Assembly (NCBI GenBank): GCA_050084515.1
Contig: CM114274.1
Coordinates: 28,892,001-28,956,000, forward strand
Length of the DNA: 64,000 nucleotides
Origin: Blasia pusilla
Lineage: Eukaryota; Marchantiophyta; Marchantiopsida; Blasiales
Reading direction: 5' to 3'
The notes beneath the pieces were generated by a model. That model was not told the origin of the DNA, made no database searches, and saw only the letters and a program-made list of their open reading frames with translations. Made by a program: the position numbers and the translations under genes. This document shows, piece after piece, positions 24,571-35,200 of the stretch; within the stretch, counting starts at the first letter, position 1; every line of letters starts with the position of its first letter.

Positions 24571-25428
24571 AGGAGCTAACATGGTTGCTACAAGGCTAAC
24601 GTGGTTATGGGCGGACCAGGTTAGGGAATGGATGTGGTTGGGTATGAATATGGTTGATTTGGACAAAACAATAGGAGAGATTTTTGCGATTGGGAATTTT
24701 CGAGCAGGGATCGCCATTTGTGGTGGGAGTTTTATTTGTTGGCTATTGAGAGTTGTGACGAAGAGTCGGCTCACAAGTCCCACACAAATTGGGAGTGAGA
24801 TGGGTTATCCGCACCAATAGTTTGCAATGGAGAGTTTTTTGACGGAGTGGTTGTGATGGAGACACACATGCCGATACTGATGGGAGGTTTGACGTGAGGT
24901 CAAGGAGAGTGTCGTGTTGCAGAGGTGTTGCACCACATGGAGGAGTAAGTGTTGACGGTGTCGTTGTTTGGAGGGCGTGATCAAGTTACCCATGCTTATC
25001 TTATGTGATTGAGAGTGTTGGATATCGGGTAGTTTTTGGTGTTAGGTGGGTGTAGCAATGGTGAGGAGTGTAGACTCCTTTCATGTGTAGCATGTTGGTG
25101 GATATACGGCGGTTGCCGAGTAGGGGTCACGTGTATGACTCGAGGGTGTCAGTAGTTTAGTGAGTTAGTTGGGAGGCTCATAGTGAGCTCGAGTGTCCGT
25201 GAGGCCGGGTTTGTCGTCAGGGGATTACCATTAGCATAGGTGAGCTAGTGAGGACTGTGGGAGACTCTTGGTGAGTCTAAGTGATTGAGCGGGTGAGATA
25301 GGGTTATCATCACGGCATTCTTCCAAGGTTCAAAAGAACGGGATAGTACGAGTAGTGGTAGTGGAGTGACACAGAGTGGTATGAGGTATCGAGGGGTCTC
25401 GAGTGAGGAACCACCCTGACTCCCATGC
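24571..25428. other. Probable leader of the plus-strand gypsy element; nothing coded
   Basis: GT-rich, without a coherent frame. It lies directly upstream of recognisable gag. I did not find a 5' LTR copy matching 29792-30298. Confidence 0.35.
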
Positions 25429-27900
25429 GTGGCTAGATCTTCATCACTAGACAGTGGGTCTGGTGATGAAGATCCAAACGCAAACGGGGACGGTGATATG
25501 TGGAGAGAGATGGACGATATAGGCCACCGGGGCATGCGTTGTTTCTTGAGTGCGGTAGGCACCATAGATCTGGACGATTTCATCGAGGATTTTGACACGT
25601 GGTGCAACTTTCAAGAGATACGAACCCCTATGCGGTTCAACCCTTTTATGGCATGGAAGGGGTTGTTCTAGCACTTGCAAGGTCCGTTGATGGATGACTG
25701 CATGGAGTTTCGATCTTTATACTCTTTAGAGATTGATGCTTGGAGGGTGTATTGGGCTCTAGGGTATGTGTTCACTAGTGGTCGCGAGACGTATGATGGG
25801 ATAGTAAGAGCGGAGAGACCTTCACCATCAGCCCGGGGACTAGATGGAGAGGATGGCAGTGAGAATGGTGAGGTGGCAGAGACCTCTTGTGGTAGAGGAC
25901 CACCGAGTTTTAGTCCTATAGTGGAGTTCTTCTGACAATTGGGAAGGACCTACCAAGGTGTGCGGACCGACAAGCTGAAGAGTCTACAGGATTTTCAGCG
26001 GAGATCGGGTGAGAGTCTGAGGTAGGCGTTCACGTACATACCATGGTTGATTGTTGCCACGTATGGGGTGATTGAGGCCAGTTAGTACAGTATTGGTATA
26101 GGGTGTTGGATTAGGAGCTATGGAGGAGAGTTTGGGATGCGATGTTGCTTCATACGGCAAAGCCCACATTTAAGGTGGTCTTCGAGTTGTCTGAGCGGGT
26201 AGAGCTCAACATGAGTGAGGAGCAGGTGGTGACCACGGGATTTTTGTGGGATTCAACGGGTTGACGAGTAGGGGTAGACCCACAAGTGTCCCAACAAGCA
26301 TCAGTACTATGGTGTCGTATAGTAAAATCATCCATTGTGTAAACTCCTCTATCATTAAGTGTTAGAGAGAGTTTATTAGTATTAAGTAAATTAACCTAGG
26401 AAAATGACTTTCCCATATTTAATCCTCTTTAGGGTGACTCATTTGCGCGAGCCCAACTTTAGAAAAAGAGATAATAAATAAAAGATGGGATTAGAAAAGT
26501 AAAGTAGTGGGGTTGGTGTTTTAATAACAAAAGCAAAAGTAGTCTTGCTTGGTGGCTAGGATTGGTGGGGTAGTTTGAAAGATATGAAGGGAGTAAAAGA
26601 GCATATTTTGAAAGAGATTAGATGTAATCTACTTGTGTCAAAATATGATTGGCTAAACCTTGAGAGGAAGCCATGTGGCACAAGATAAGATTAACTCTAT
26701 TTCTTACTCTTGTGGATCTCTTGTGAATATATAAAGATGAGGGACCTTCAAGGGTTCATCACCTTCTATTTCACATCTTGAGTCTCTCGTATCACTCTTG
26801 AGTGTGGCTTTGGGATTGATTGCTCTTCCAATGAGAGTGGATCATCCCTCTTGGGAGAGTAAGTTGACCATGGTCTATTCTTCGAGAGGTTTCTAGAGTG
26901 TGGTGTGTGTGTGGAGATGAGAGGCTTGTCACCTTAGAGGAGTTTAGTCATACTAAAATAGTGAATATTTTTGCTTGTTATTTTCCCCAAAGTCCATTCT
27001 TGAGGAGAGTAGAGAATGTCTGTCAAGCATGGATAGGAATGGAGCACGAGTTGTGCCCGACTTTCTTTTCCTCAATCCGTACCATGTCAAGGTACTCTTT
27101 GTAGATAGGCACTAGTTCACTCGCTATTTAGTTTATCACTTTGGGGAGGCGTTCATGAACCAGGTCATATAATCTTCAACTCCGGTGATTCTTCCTATCG
27201 TCACATAAGGAAGGACATGGGACTGTACCTTGTATGTCCTTATATAACGATCCATGGACGTCAATAGGCCTGCTCAAGTAGGGTTTAACACTAGTTGTGG
27301 TATCTTCCTCATGTACAAGCGTAAAGTAGTTTATAGGGATTTTATAGTTAGGAATTTGAGGGTCCGATGTTACGAAGAAGTGATCATCTCGGCACTTCCA
27401 TTTGTGATACCTGTTGTGAGAGAATGGAGAGTATACATAATAATTTTGTATTGAAAAAGGAGAACTTGTCAAAGAGTTCACCTTGCATTGACCACGTCTG
27501 CTGCAACTAGAAGGCCTGCCCTTACTCAAAGAAAGGCTCTCGACACGACAACGGGAGCGGGCCAGTAGGCTTAGAAAGCAAGGCGTGTATCGTGAGCCAA
27601 TGAGGCAACGGCCTCTACCGACATATGTTTCCCAACACGGGCCAGGGTTGGCTTGTTGGACATGTGGTGGGTCACATAGGCAGAGGGACTGCCCATAGTA
27701 TGGGAGAGGACCACAGGTACCTCCGATTGCTCATGAGCCATAGAGGATGGCCCCACCATAGTTGCAGTGTGATCATTATCACCGATATGGTCACACTAGG
27801 GATAGGTGTTATGATCTTTGCCGGGAGGTATGTCCAGAGGTAGGCAGAGGACTCAGGGGCGAGAGAGTTGGTGGAGATTGAGTAGTGGGTGATTATGGTG
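25429..27900 (+). pseudogene. Gypsy copy 1 gag with zinc knuckle, split by an LTR insertion
   Basis: The N-terminal part includes FRSLYSLEIDAWRVYW (25710-25757), FSPIVEFF (near 25910) and LQDFQRRSGESLR (near 25985), each matching copy 2 (YAREIEAWRLYY, FNPVVEFF, ESLREAYP). In-frame stops follow. After the inserted LTR the frame resumes with a retroviral-type zinc knuckle CWTCGGSHRQRDC (27653-27692). Copy 2 has CWSCGGAHHQRDC in the equivalent position. The gap between second Cys and His is one residue short of the canonical CX2CX4HX4C pattern. Gag forms the particle and binds template RNA; this copy cannot be translated through. Confidence 0.75.
26313..27550 (+). mobile_element. LTR-like repeat, copy B (1.24 kb), inserted in gypsy gag
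   Basis: Starts TGTCGTATAG and ends CGACACGACA; same ends as copies A and C but plus orientation. It carries a TATA-like ATATAAA near 26730 and the coding-looking stretch near 27010-27454. It interrupts the gag of gypsy copy 1, since gag homology to copy 2 is present on both sides. Flanks TATGG (left) and ACGGG (right) show no target-site duplication. Confidence 0.8.
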
Positions 27901-28639
27901 GTAGAATGCCATCACCAGTCACATGCATCCAATCTAGCACTCCTTATACACATCAGTTGGAGTAGAGGATTGCTGCCATGACGATGATGCAATTGCAGGC
28001 AGGCGCGGAGCTGAGAATAGCCAGTGTGGCGCCAGCCTCCACATCTTACCACGATGTTGGTGAGGATTCTACGGGGATGGGATTTATGTGTAGTGCGGCT
28101 CAGGTTGAGGCTGTTGCGGTGGTTACTCGGAAGGCTGCAAGAGTAATTGAGCCATCAAGAGGTGGGGTTTAGATTAACGCACAGGAGGGGACCAATGAGC
28201 GGTAGGCCAAGGTTCCCCAGTCTTTCACATTGTTGGAGGCATTACATATACCGTTGATGGTGCCTCGACGAGCAGTAGTACCCACAGGTGGGACAAGTGG
28301 GTCAACGTCACGAGGAGTTTGAGAGACGACTTCTATGCCGGCTTGAGAGGAGCCAGTGTCGACCACGTTGTTGGAGGTGGCCACTAGGTTGAGCCAAAAT
28401 TTGTTGTTTTTCGCCATGGAGTTGGCGACGTTGGGAGTTGGACCAATGGAGGTGTTTCGGCTGGCCGCCACGTTGTGTGAGCGTAGAGAGGTGACTGCCT
28501 CTCGTTCAGAGGTAGTTGAGGAGGTGGTGGACTATCTCTTGAAGCAGGAGCTCGGAGCGCCCCCCACTGAGTCATGGCATGCGGCGATGGCAAAGTTGGA
28601 AGATATGCCAACTCAACCGGCCATAGAGCGAGCTTGAGT

Positions 28640-29155
28640 GATCAAGTTGGATAATCGAGCAGGAGTGTTTCGGTTGGTTAGTCCCACAGGTACGGTGTAC
28701 CAGCCGCAACGCGTCCTACTTGATTTGGGAGCGCAACCCTTGATGTTAGGGAAGGCGGCGTGTTTGGCGTTGGGTTTACGGAAAGGCGATATTGAGTGTT
28801 GTTCCTTTTAGATCCAGACCTCTATTGGGAGCGTATCACCCACGCTGTACATGACTCGACAAGAGTTGGTGGTTAGACTCCACCTAGAGCATGAGTCAGA
28901 TAGTACAATGGTGCGCACTTGGGCGATTACAACACCGACACAGTCATATGATGTGTTTTTAGGGAGTACGGTGTTGTATCCCCTTGGGTTTATTCTGGAT
29001 TTTGGGGAGGAGACGGTTTCTTATCGGCCAGGGTGGCGATCCGGTGATGGACGGGTGAGCCATCTACCGGTGTTGTTTGGAGGGAGTGGTGGTGGTCGAC
29101 CACATGAGGATACGGTGACCATGTTGGCCGCATTCATAGGTACTTTTGGCTGATC
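28640..29155 (+). pseudogene. Gypsy copy 1 retropepsin-like protease
   Basis: VLLDLGAQPLMLGKAACLAL near 28708-28767 is the active-site loop and the segment after it. The family motif is D(S/T)GA; here it reads DLGA, so the residue next to the catalytic Asp is Leu. Downstream, SYDVFLGSTVLYPLGFILD and SYRPGW match copy 2 (SYDVLVDGAVLYLMG and SYRPGW). A TAG at about 28810 breaks the frame. In an intact element it would cleave the polyprotein. Confidence 0.75.
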
Positions 29156-29299
29156 ATGAGGGTTCGGGGAGAGGAGCACACAAGCGGAGGACATTCCCGT
29201 AGTGGATAGTCCCACAGAGGGACATGTCAAGGTGGGCGTCTCTTCCCATGGTGCAGAGCTTCTTTATTGTTGTTGGGGACGAGCATTGAGATGCGTGGA

Positions 29300-29440
29300 G
29301 TGCAAACAAGCTTGTGAGGCAGGCATGGAGCCGTGTCTATGCTTAGAGCACGATACAAGAGTGTTCGATCTTTTTGGAGGGATCAACACGACGGGTTGCT
29401 GCAATGTGGCAATGTTGCGGGGACGGTGGCACCAACGGTG
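29300..29440 (+). pseudogene. Methyltransferase motif I remnant in gypsy copy 1
   Basis: RVFDLFGGINT near 29357-29389 corresponds to RVLDLFGASST of copy 2 and to the S-adenosylmethionine-binding motif I of C5-cytosine methyltransferases. The domain is truncated immediately afterwards, so only the cofactor-loop start survives. Its presence in both elements shows the methyltransferase was part of the shared ancestral polyprotein. Confidence 0.6.
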
Positions 29441-29531
29441 CTAGATGTGTATAGGATAGGAGATCTTGTAGGGGACATATGTGTGTGCTATTTGGAGTTA
29501 GGGGGACCCAACTGCCACCTAGGGGGGCAGT

Positions 29532-30298
29532 TGTGGGATCCCAGTGTATATGCGTGAGTGTATTTTGTTTAAGTGTGGATCTACCTGTATGTTGGGGAAG
29601 ATCGGTGTTGTGTGGTGTGTAGATGTGACCAGAGATGTGGGTTGTGTAGCAATATGTATGCGCACGACAGCTGTCACATCTTCTTTTGACGTAGGTAGAG
29701 TTCAATCGCGTTGACGGTATACAGAGTCAGCGGGTTGTTCGGGTGCAACTTTGTCTCGAGATGTTGGATGAGGTTGGCGACAAGTCCGTTGTGTCGGGAA
29801 CGTCATTTATGGCGATTTCCCTATTTTGGTTTTAGTTTGTCAAGTGACCCGTTGACCCAGTCAACGATCGTCCCGTAACCTGTGCATGCAAGTTACCGTT
29901 GGTAGGGCTATTTTTGGGGAAAGAGCTTTTTGGCTCTTCCCAAGTGTATAAGAGTGAGAGAGATGGCTTTCTCAAGCCATCTTTCTCATGTTGAGCCTTA
30001 AGAGCGCCTCTCTTGCATAGAGGTGTGTGGGTGTGTAAGAGTTAGGGTGCTAGCGTCTGGATTCTCTCATAGTTGAGGGTGGATGTGGTTTGATATGCCG
30101 ATGTACATTCATGAGTGCAGTTTTAGGCCGGGTGAGCCGTTTTGCGTCTCTTGATTTTGTTGTGGGATCCTAGTGTATATGCGTGAGTGTATTTTGTTCA
30201 TGTGTGGATCTACCCATATGTTGGGGAAGATCGGTGTTGTGTGGTGTGTACATGTGACCAGCGATGTGGGTTGTGTAGCGATGTGTATGCACACGACA
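29532..30298 (+). repeat. Gypsy copy 1 LTR (29792-30298) preceded by a duplicate of its tail (29532-29681)
   Basis: TGTGGGATCC(C/T)AGTGTATATG and about 140 further bases to a (C/A)CACGACA end occur at 29532-29681 and at about 30163-30298. The second copy terminates a TGTCG...CGACA LTR with a TATA-like GTATAAGAG near 29955. The same tail-before-LTR arrangement exists in copy 2 (53154-53282 and 52512-52642), so it may be an ancestral feature of these elements. Confidence 0.65.
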
Positions 30299-32293
30299 AC
30301 TATTCAGGGATGGAGGATTAGAGTTTCTTTTTTAAACAATCAAAAGAGAGGGATATGAGATCTTATAAATACATAGGTGGGAAGGTGAAATTTTAAATTT
30401 TAAATACATCTAAGGAAGAAAAGGAAACCCATGAATATGTCAAAAAAGAACGATTGGGATTTATTCTAATTATGCAACTATGTCAAATTTTATATTTTTA
30501 ATGAATTCACATTTCCCCTATCACATGGAGAAGGAAAGGATGAAACTCTAGCATATGATTAAATTTTGTTTCCATAGCTTACTTTATTAGAGCATTTAAA
30601 ATCATCAAGTCAACCTTATGGTATATGCAAGGTAAGGTTGAGGTGAATATTTGGTGTAGAATTTTTGGGAAGTTTTTAAAAAAAATTAGGAATGATGATT
30701 TTTTGGTTTCCAAGTAGGTTAAAAAAAATTATTTTTTCAATGATGGAATTTTCGGCAAAAAAATTGGGGTTGAATATTTTGGAACTTTTTGAAAAAAAAG
30801 GAATGATGATTTTTATGCAAAACTAGGTTGCACAAAAACGGACAAGTTTGTCCATGGGATGGCCATGTAGTCCGGGTACCCATTGCCTCAGGACTAACAT
30901 AAATCCGCGAATATGGACATGTCCGCGGACACGAACTTTATTTATACGTAACCATCATGATATGATGGTTTGATATGATATAGCTATATGGTTATCAAAC
31001 CAATTTTATTAAACATAATTGGTTTGACATCCTCATGATATGGATAGTCACATAGCCTAGATATGGAAGCTGTAAAAAAACAAGAATGAACAAACTATTG
31101 TTAAATTTTGAGAATCCAAATCTAGAAAGAGTTACAAATTTTTATCCAAGAAATTTTTTTCAAAGACAAGTAGGGATTTTGAAATTTGGAAGCACCACAT
31201 AAGATCCAACCCAAGTGCTAAAGAGAAATGCCTAAATTGTATTTGGAAATTTTTTTTGAAGTTTAAAATTCTTAATATTAGATATGTTCTAAATTTAAAC
31301 AAGGCACATGATTGAAAATAAATTCCATCTTGAATCTTTCTACATAGATTAGAGTACTAATAGCTAGGTATTAAGAAACATCAATATCTAATGTGATTTA
31401 GTGGCTAATTCATAATCCATCCTCAATAATTGAAAATTCTAATGAATTTGATGAGGCTTACTATTTGAATTCTTTAAGAAGATTAAACATGATTTTTTAG
31501 TAGTTTCATCCTTAGAGTGTAAGGTGTTGCCTCTTTTTTTTAACTAGAAACCATCAGCCATTAAAAGTGACTTAGACTATATATGCATATATAATCAACC
31601 AGTAAAAGTCACTTAGATTATATTTGCATACATAATCAACCACTCAAGTGAATTTTATTTTTTCCATTCTCATCTTTCTCTTCGTATTAGTTTCATAACA
31701 TACATCTTTGCAATTTGATGTTTTAGGATAAAGTGTCTTTTTAAAAAGAGTTCATATAATATGGTATTTGAATTTTTCTTTGTATGTTTTTTTAATAAAA
31801 AATAGAAAATTGACAGTTTAGAGAAGCTTGCTAGTTGTTAAGGTGGATTTTTATTAAGTTCCTAATGTTAATTAATCATGGGTTGATTGGTTCTTAAATG
31901 GTTTCATATGTTTTTTTTAAAATATTTCCATGAATTATTCTGTTTTTTTTTTTTTCAAAATACTCTAGATACAATTTTTCATATTGAGGTATAGCTTTCT
32001 AATTAGCTATATAATTATAAACCTACAACTCCATATGAAGAAAATTATTTTGAAAAAAAATCAGATGTATAACACTTCCTAGCAATATTTATTTCGAGGC
32101 TTCAAATGCAGAATGGGATATATAAATGAGAAAAAAAACCAAAAATGAAAATTTGATCATCCAATGATCATTCTAGAATGCGGGAGGCAAGCATTTCTTC
32201 ATTTTTTCCTAATTTTGTTCCTATATTAGGATATTTTTTGTTTCAACTTATAAATTGTTATTGTGAACCTCTTCCCATCTTTGAAATGATTAG
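30299..32293. other. AT-rich intergenic region
   Basis: Long A and T runs with no coding frame. Imperfect inverted segments lie near 30990-31035 (TATCAAACCAATTTT and AATTGGTTTGACA). It should contain the 3' UTR and polyadenylation region of the minus-strand HSP70-related gene, but I cannot place a site with confidence. Confidence 0.6.
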
Positions 32294-35200
32294 TTATAGT
32301 CTCCATCGTGGAGGAGGTGGAGAAGAATTGGAAGAGCTCTCAACATCACTCTTTTGGATTTCTGAGATCTTGGCAAGAATGGGACTGCATATGTTGTGAA
32401 GCTCACTTCTCTTCTTATTGAAATCCTCAATATCAGCTAGCTCCTTGCGATTATAAAGCAACCAATTGTTGAGAAGTAACCAATTAATGGTAGCCTCAAC
32501 TGCATTTGTCATCTTCTTCTTGTCATCTTGGTCTAAGAGCTTGGAAATCTTGTTACTTTGTATTGTGCTCCTCATTTTGTAGACATAGTTCTCCAAGTTA
32601 TTCTTGCATTGAATCTTTTTTCTATTTTCCTCATCCTCGATCTTGTAATTCTGAGCATCTTGGATCATCTTATCAATCTTTTGCTTATTAGGTCTTTCAT
32701 TCACATTAGTAATGATGATTCGATTCAACTCGCCATTAGTCTTACCTTCAGCAGAAACATTGAGAATGCCCTTGGCATCAACATCGAAGAAGACAGTAAT
32801 TTTAGCCATACCACGTGGTGCAGGAGGGATTCCTGCAAGCTCAAAACTTCCTAGCAAATTGTTATCAGTTACCCAGAGGCGCTCACCTTCATAGATTTGA
32901 ACAAGAACTTCTGTTTGGTTGTCAACATAGGTGGAGACCAACTGCTTCTTTTTGGTCGGAACAACTGTGTTTCTTGGGATAATAACTGTCATCACGCCTC
33001 CGGCGGTCTCAAGACCTAAAGTCAAGGGTGTGACTGGTCTTGCAAGAGTTTGGAGCTCAACAATAGTCAATGGTGTTTTCAAATTGGAATCCATGTTCAA
33101 TATAGAGGTTCCATCCAATCTTGTCTCTAGCTCTAAACCAGAGCTTGATAGTGGCACTCCTTCAACATAGGTCATATCAATTATAGAGGTTTCCATATTA
33201 GAAGAAGATGGGTTCATTCCATAGTTAGGTTTGACATTGTACCACGATGAAGTTGATTTTGTTGTAGTTGTCTCATCTTGCGAAATATGCGGCGTCACAA
33301 CATCTGAAATAGATGGAGTTATTGTGGTTATAGGTATAGCCTCCATTTCTAATGCCAAGGGTATGGACCCTAATTCAGAAATAGTTGAAGGTGCTAGCAC
33401 CATGCTTCTCCTTGCACCCAAGGATCCTAAAAGTAGGGGTGTTGCATTTCCTTTGTTATGGGAAATATCAAGACTTGGGTTAACCATCATAGTGTCTATA
33501 CTTGAGTCCATACTAGAAGATGCCGCTCCTTCAATATTATCTAGATCAATACTAGACAATGATTTTCCTTCGGAGGCATCAAGATCGATACTAGAGGATG
33601 ATCTTACTCCTTCACCACTATCAAGACCCACTCCCACATTTTCTAGATAAGTGCTCAGTTGTGAGATTCCTGAGGTATCCAAACTTGCTCTAAAAAAGGT
33701 CTTCACCGCATTCTGGAGACCCACAATCCATGTAGTGACTCCTCCAGAGTCATTGCTTGTACTTGAATCTGGATTCCAATTTATAGGGGTGGATTCTAAA
33801 GCAATGTCTTCAATTGGATCAAGAGTCCCATCATGTGGTTCAAGACTACCTATGGTCAATGGATCTCCACGTGCAATTTCAGAATCAAGTTCCTCATAAG
33901 TTCTTTGTTCAAGAAAGCGAGATTGTCTAACACTTCCTAGCTTTGGCAATAAATTCTGTCCAACCCCTAAATTTAAACTCAAAGATCTCCCTTCTCTAGC
34001 AGCATATTCAACATCTGAGCTATCTGGTAGTACCTCTACATCAAAAATATGTGGAGCCACATACATTCTTGTTAATCTTCTTGGAGTCTCTAGATCCATA
34101 TTTGATGTTGTGATCTTGCTAAGAGGTTGCATATTCATGTTACGTGGATCATTCTCTTCTATACCTTTACTCCTTATATCATTTGATATGTTTGATGTAG
34201 AAGTTTGATAAACTTGTGTGGATGCTTCCCCTTTTGTTACTCTTATAAACCTTGTCTCCTTAGAAAGGCTAGATGATGTCTCTCCAACAACTATCTCCAC
34301 ACCCAATATGTTTTTACTTTCAGCACCATCAAAATCGTCATGTAACATCATTCTCTTAGCACCCATTTCACACTTTCCTTCTACTTTTATATTTCCATAA
34401 TTTTGATGCTCTACAACATCACTTGAAGGCGCTTGTGGAAGAGACTCCATCAAATCTATTCTAGTTCTTTTATTCCCTTCATCTACCCTCAAAGATGTAT
34501 CTTTATTAGCTATCTTGGTGCCCTCATGAATTAATAATAAATTTTCATTTCCAATCTTTGCAATCTCGCCCTTGAATCTTGATGAAATATTAATTAATTC
34601 ACCTTGATTCACTTGAAATTTGAAAGCATTCATATGAGGATCTTGTAGACCCACACTCAATAGCTCAACTCCTTCCGTTATAACAAGATTGCCACTTGAT
34701 GAGATTGAGTCATTTGTAGTTACAAGATTAGTATTAACTTGTGGTTGTTCTTTATTGGTCTCCCCCATATTTTCTAGATATATTTCCTTTCCTTTTTTGT
34801 TGATGATTCTTAATCCCTTTGCAACATCCTCCTCAATAATCTCGTTATTTGATTGTAGGCTCTTTTCAATTTTCTTGCTTTGTTTTTCATGAGATCTTAA
34901 TGGTATACCTTCTTGATCATCAATCTCTACATTTGTAATAAATGTTGTCAAGTGAGAGGTTTCCGCATCTTCATGTTTATTGGTCTCCATATCCTTTCTA
35001 AGGTACTCACTCCTTTCATATTTTAGTCCTAAAGTGTCATTCAAAGTGACTGGAGAATTCCTTCCATATGTTCCATCAAAAACTTTTTCTATCTCTTCTT
35101 CTATAATTGTAATCTTTTCTTTAGGATAAAGCAATCCCTCTTTAGTGCCACCTAGATTAGAAGGCGTTAAATTAGATACGCCATCAAGATCAAAATTTAA

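Larger units (their letters stand above)
25429..30298 (+). mobile_element. Decayed, internally deleted Ty3/gypsy element (copy 1) with LTR copy B inserted
   Basis: Gag, zinc knuckle, protease and the start of a methyltransferase domain are readable in order and align with the minus-strand element at 52.5-62 kb. Gag: 25429-26312 and 27551-27900, interrupted by the 1.24-kb LTR copy B. Protease: about 28640-29155. Methyltransferase motif I: about 29353-29394. After about 29440 the rest of the methyltransferase and all of RT, RNase H and integrase are missing, and sequence jumps to LTR-tail material at 29532. An LTR of about 507 bp (29792-30298, TGTCGGG...CACACGACA) closes it. Multiple stops and frameshifts make it nonfunctional. 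Copy 1 and copy 2 differ enough in LTR body to be separate families or subfamilies. Confidence 0.8.

Noticed and set aside
30109-30358. Short open frames in the gypsy copy 1 LTR tail
   Set aside because: They lie in LTR sequence and have no conserved counterpart in copy 2.
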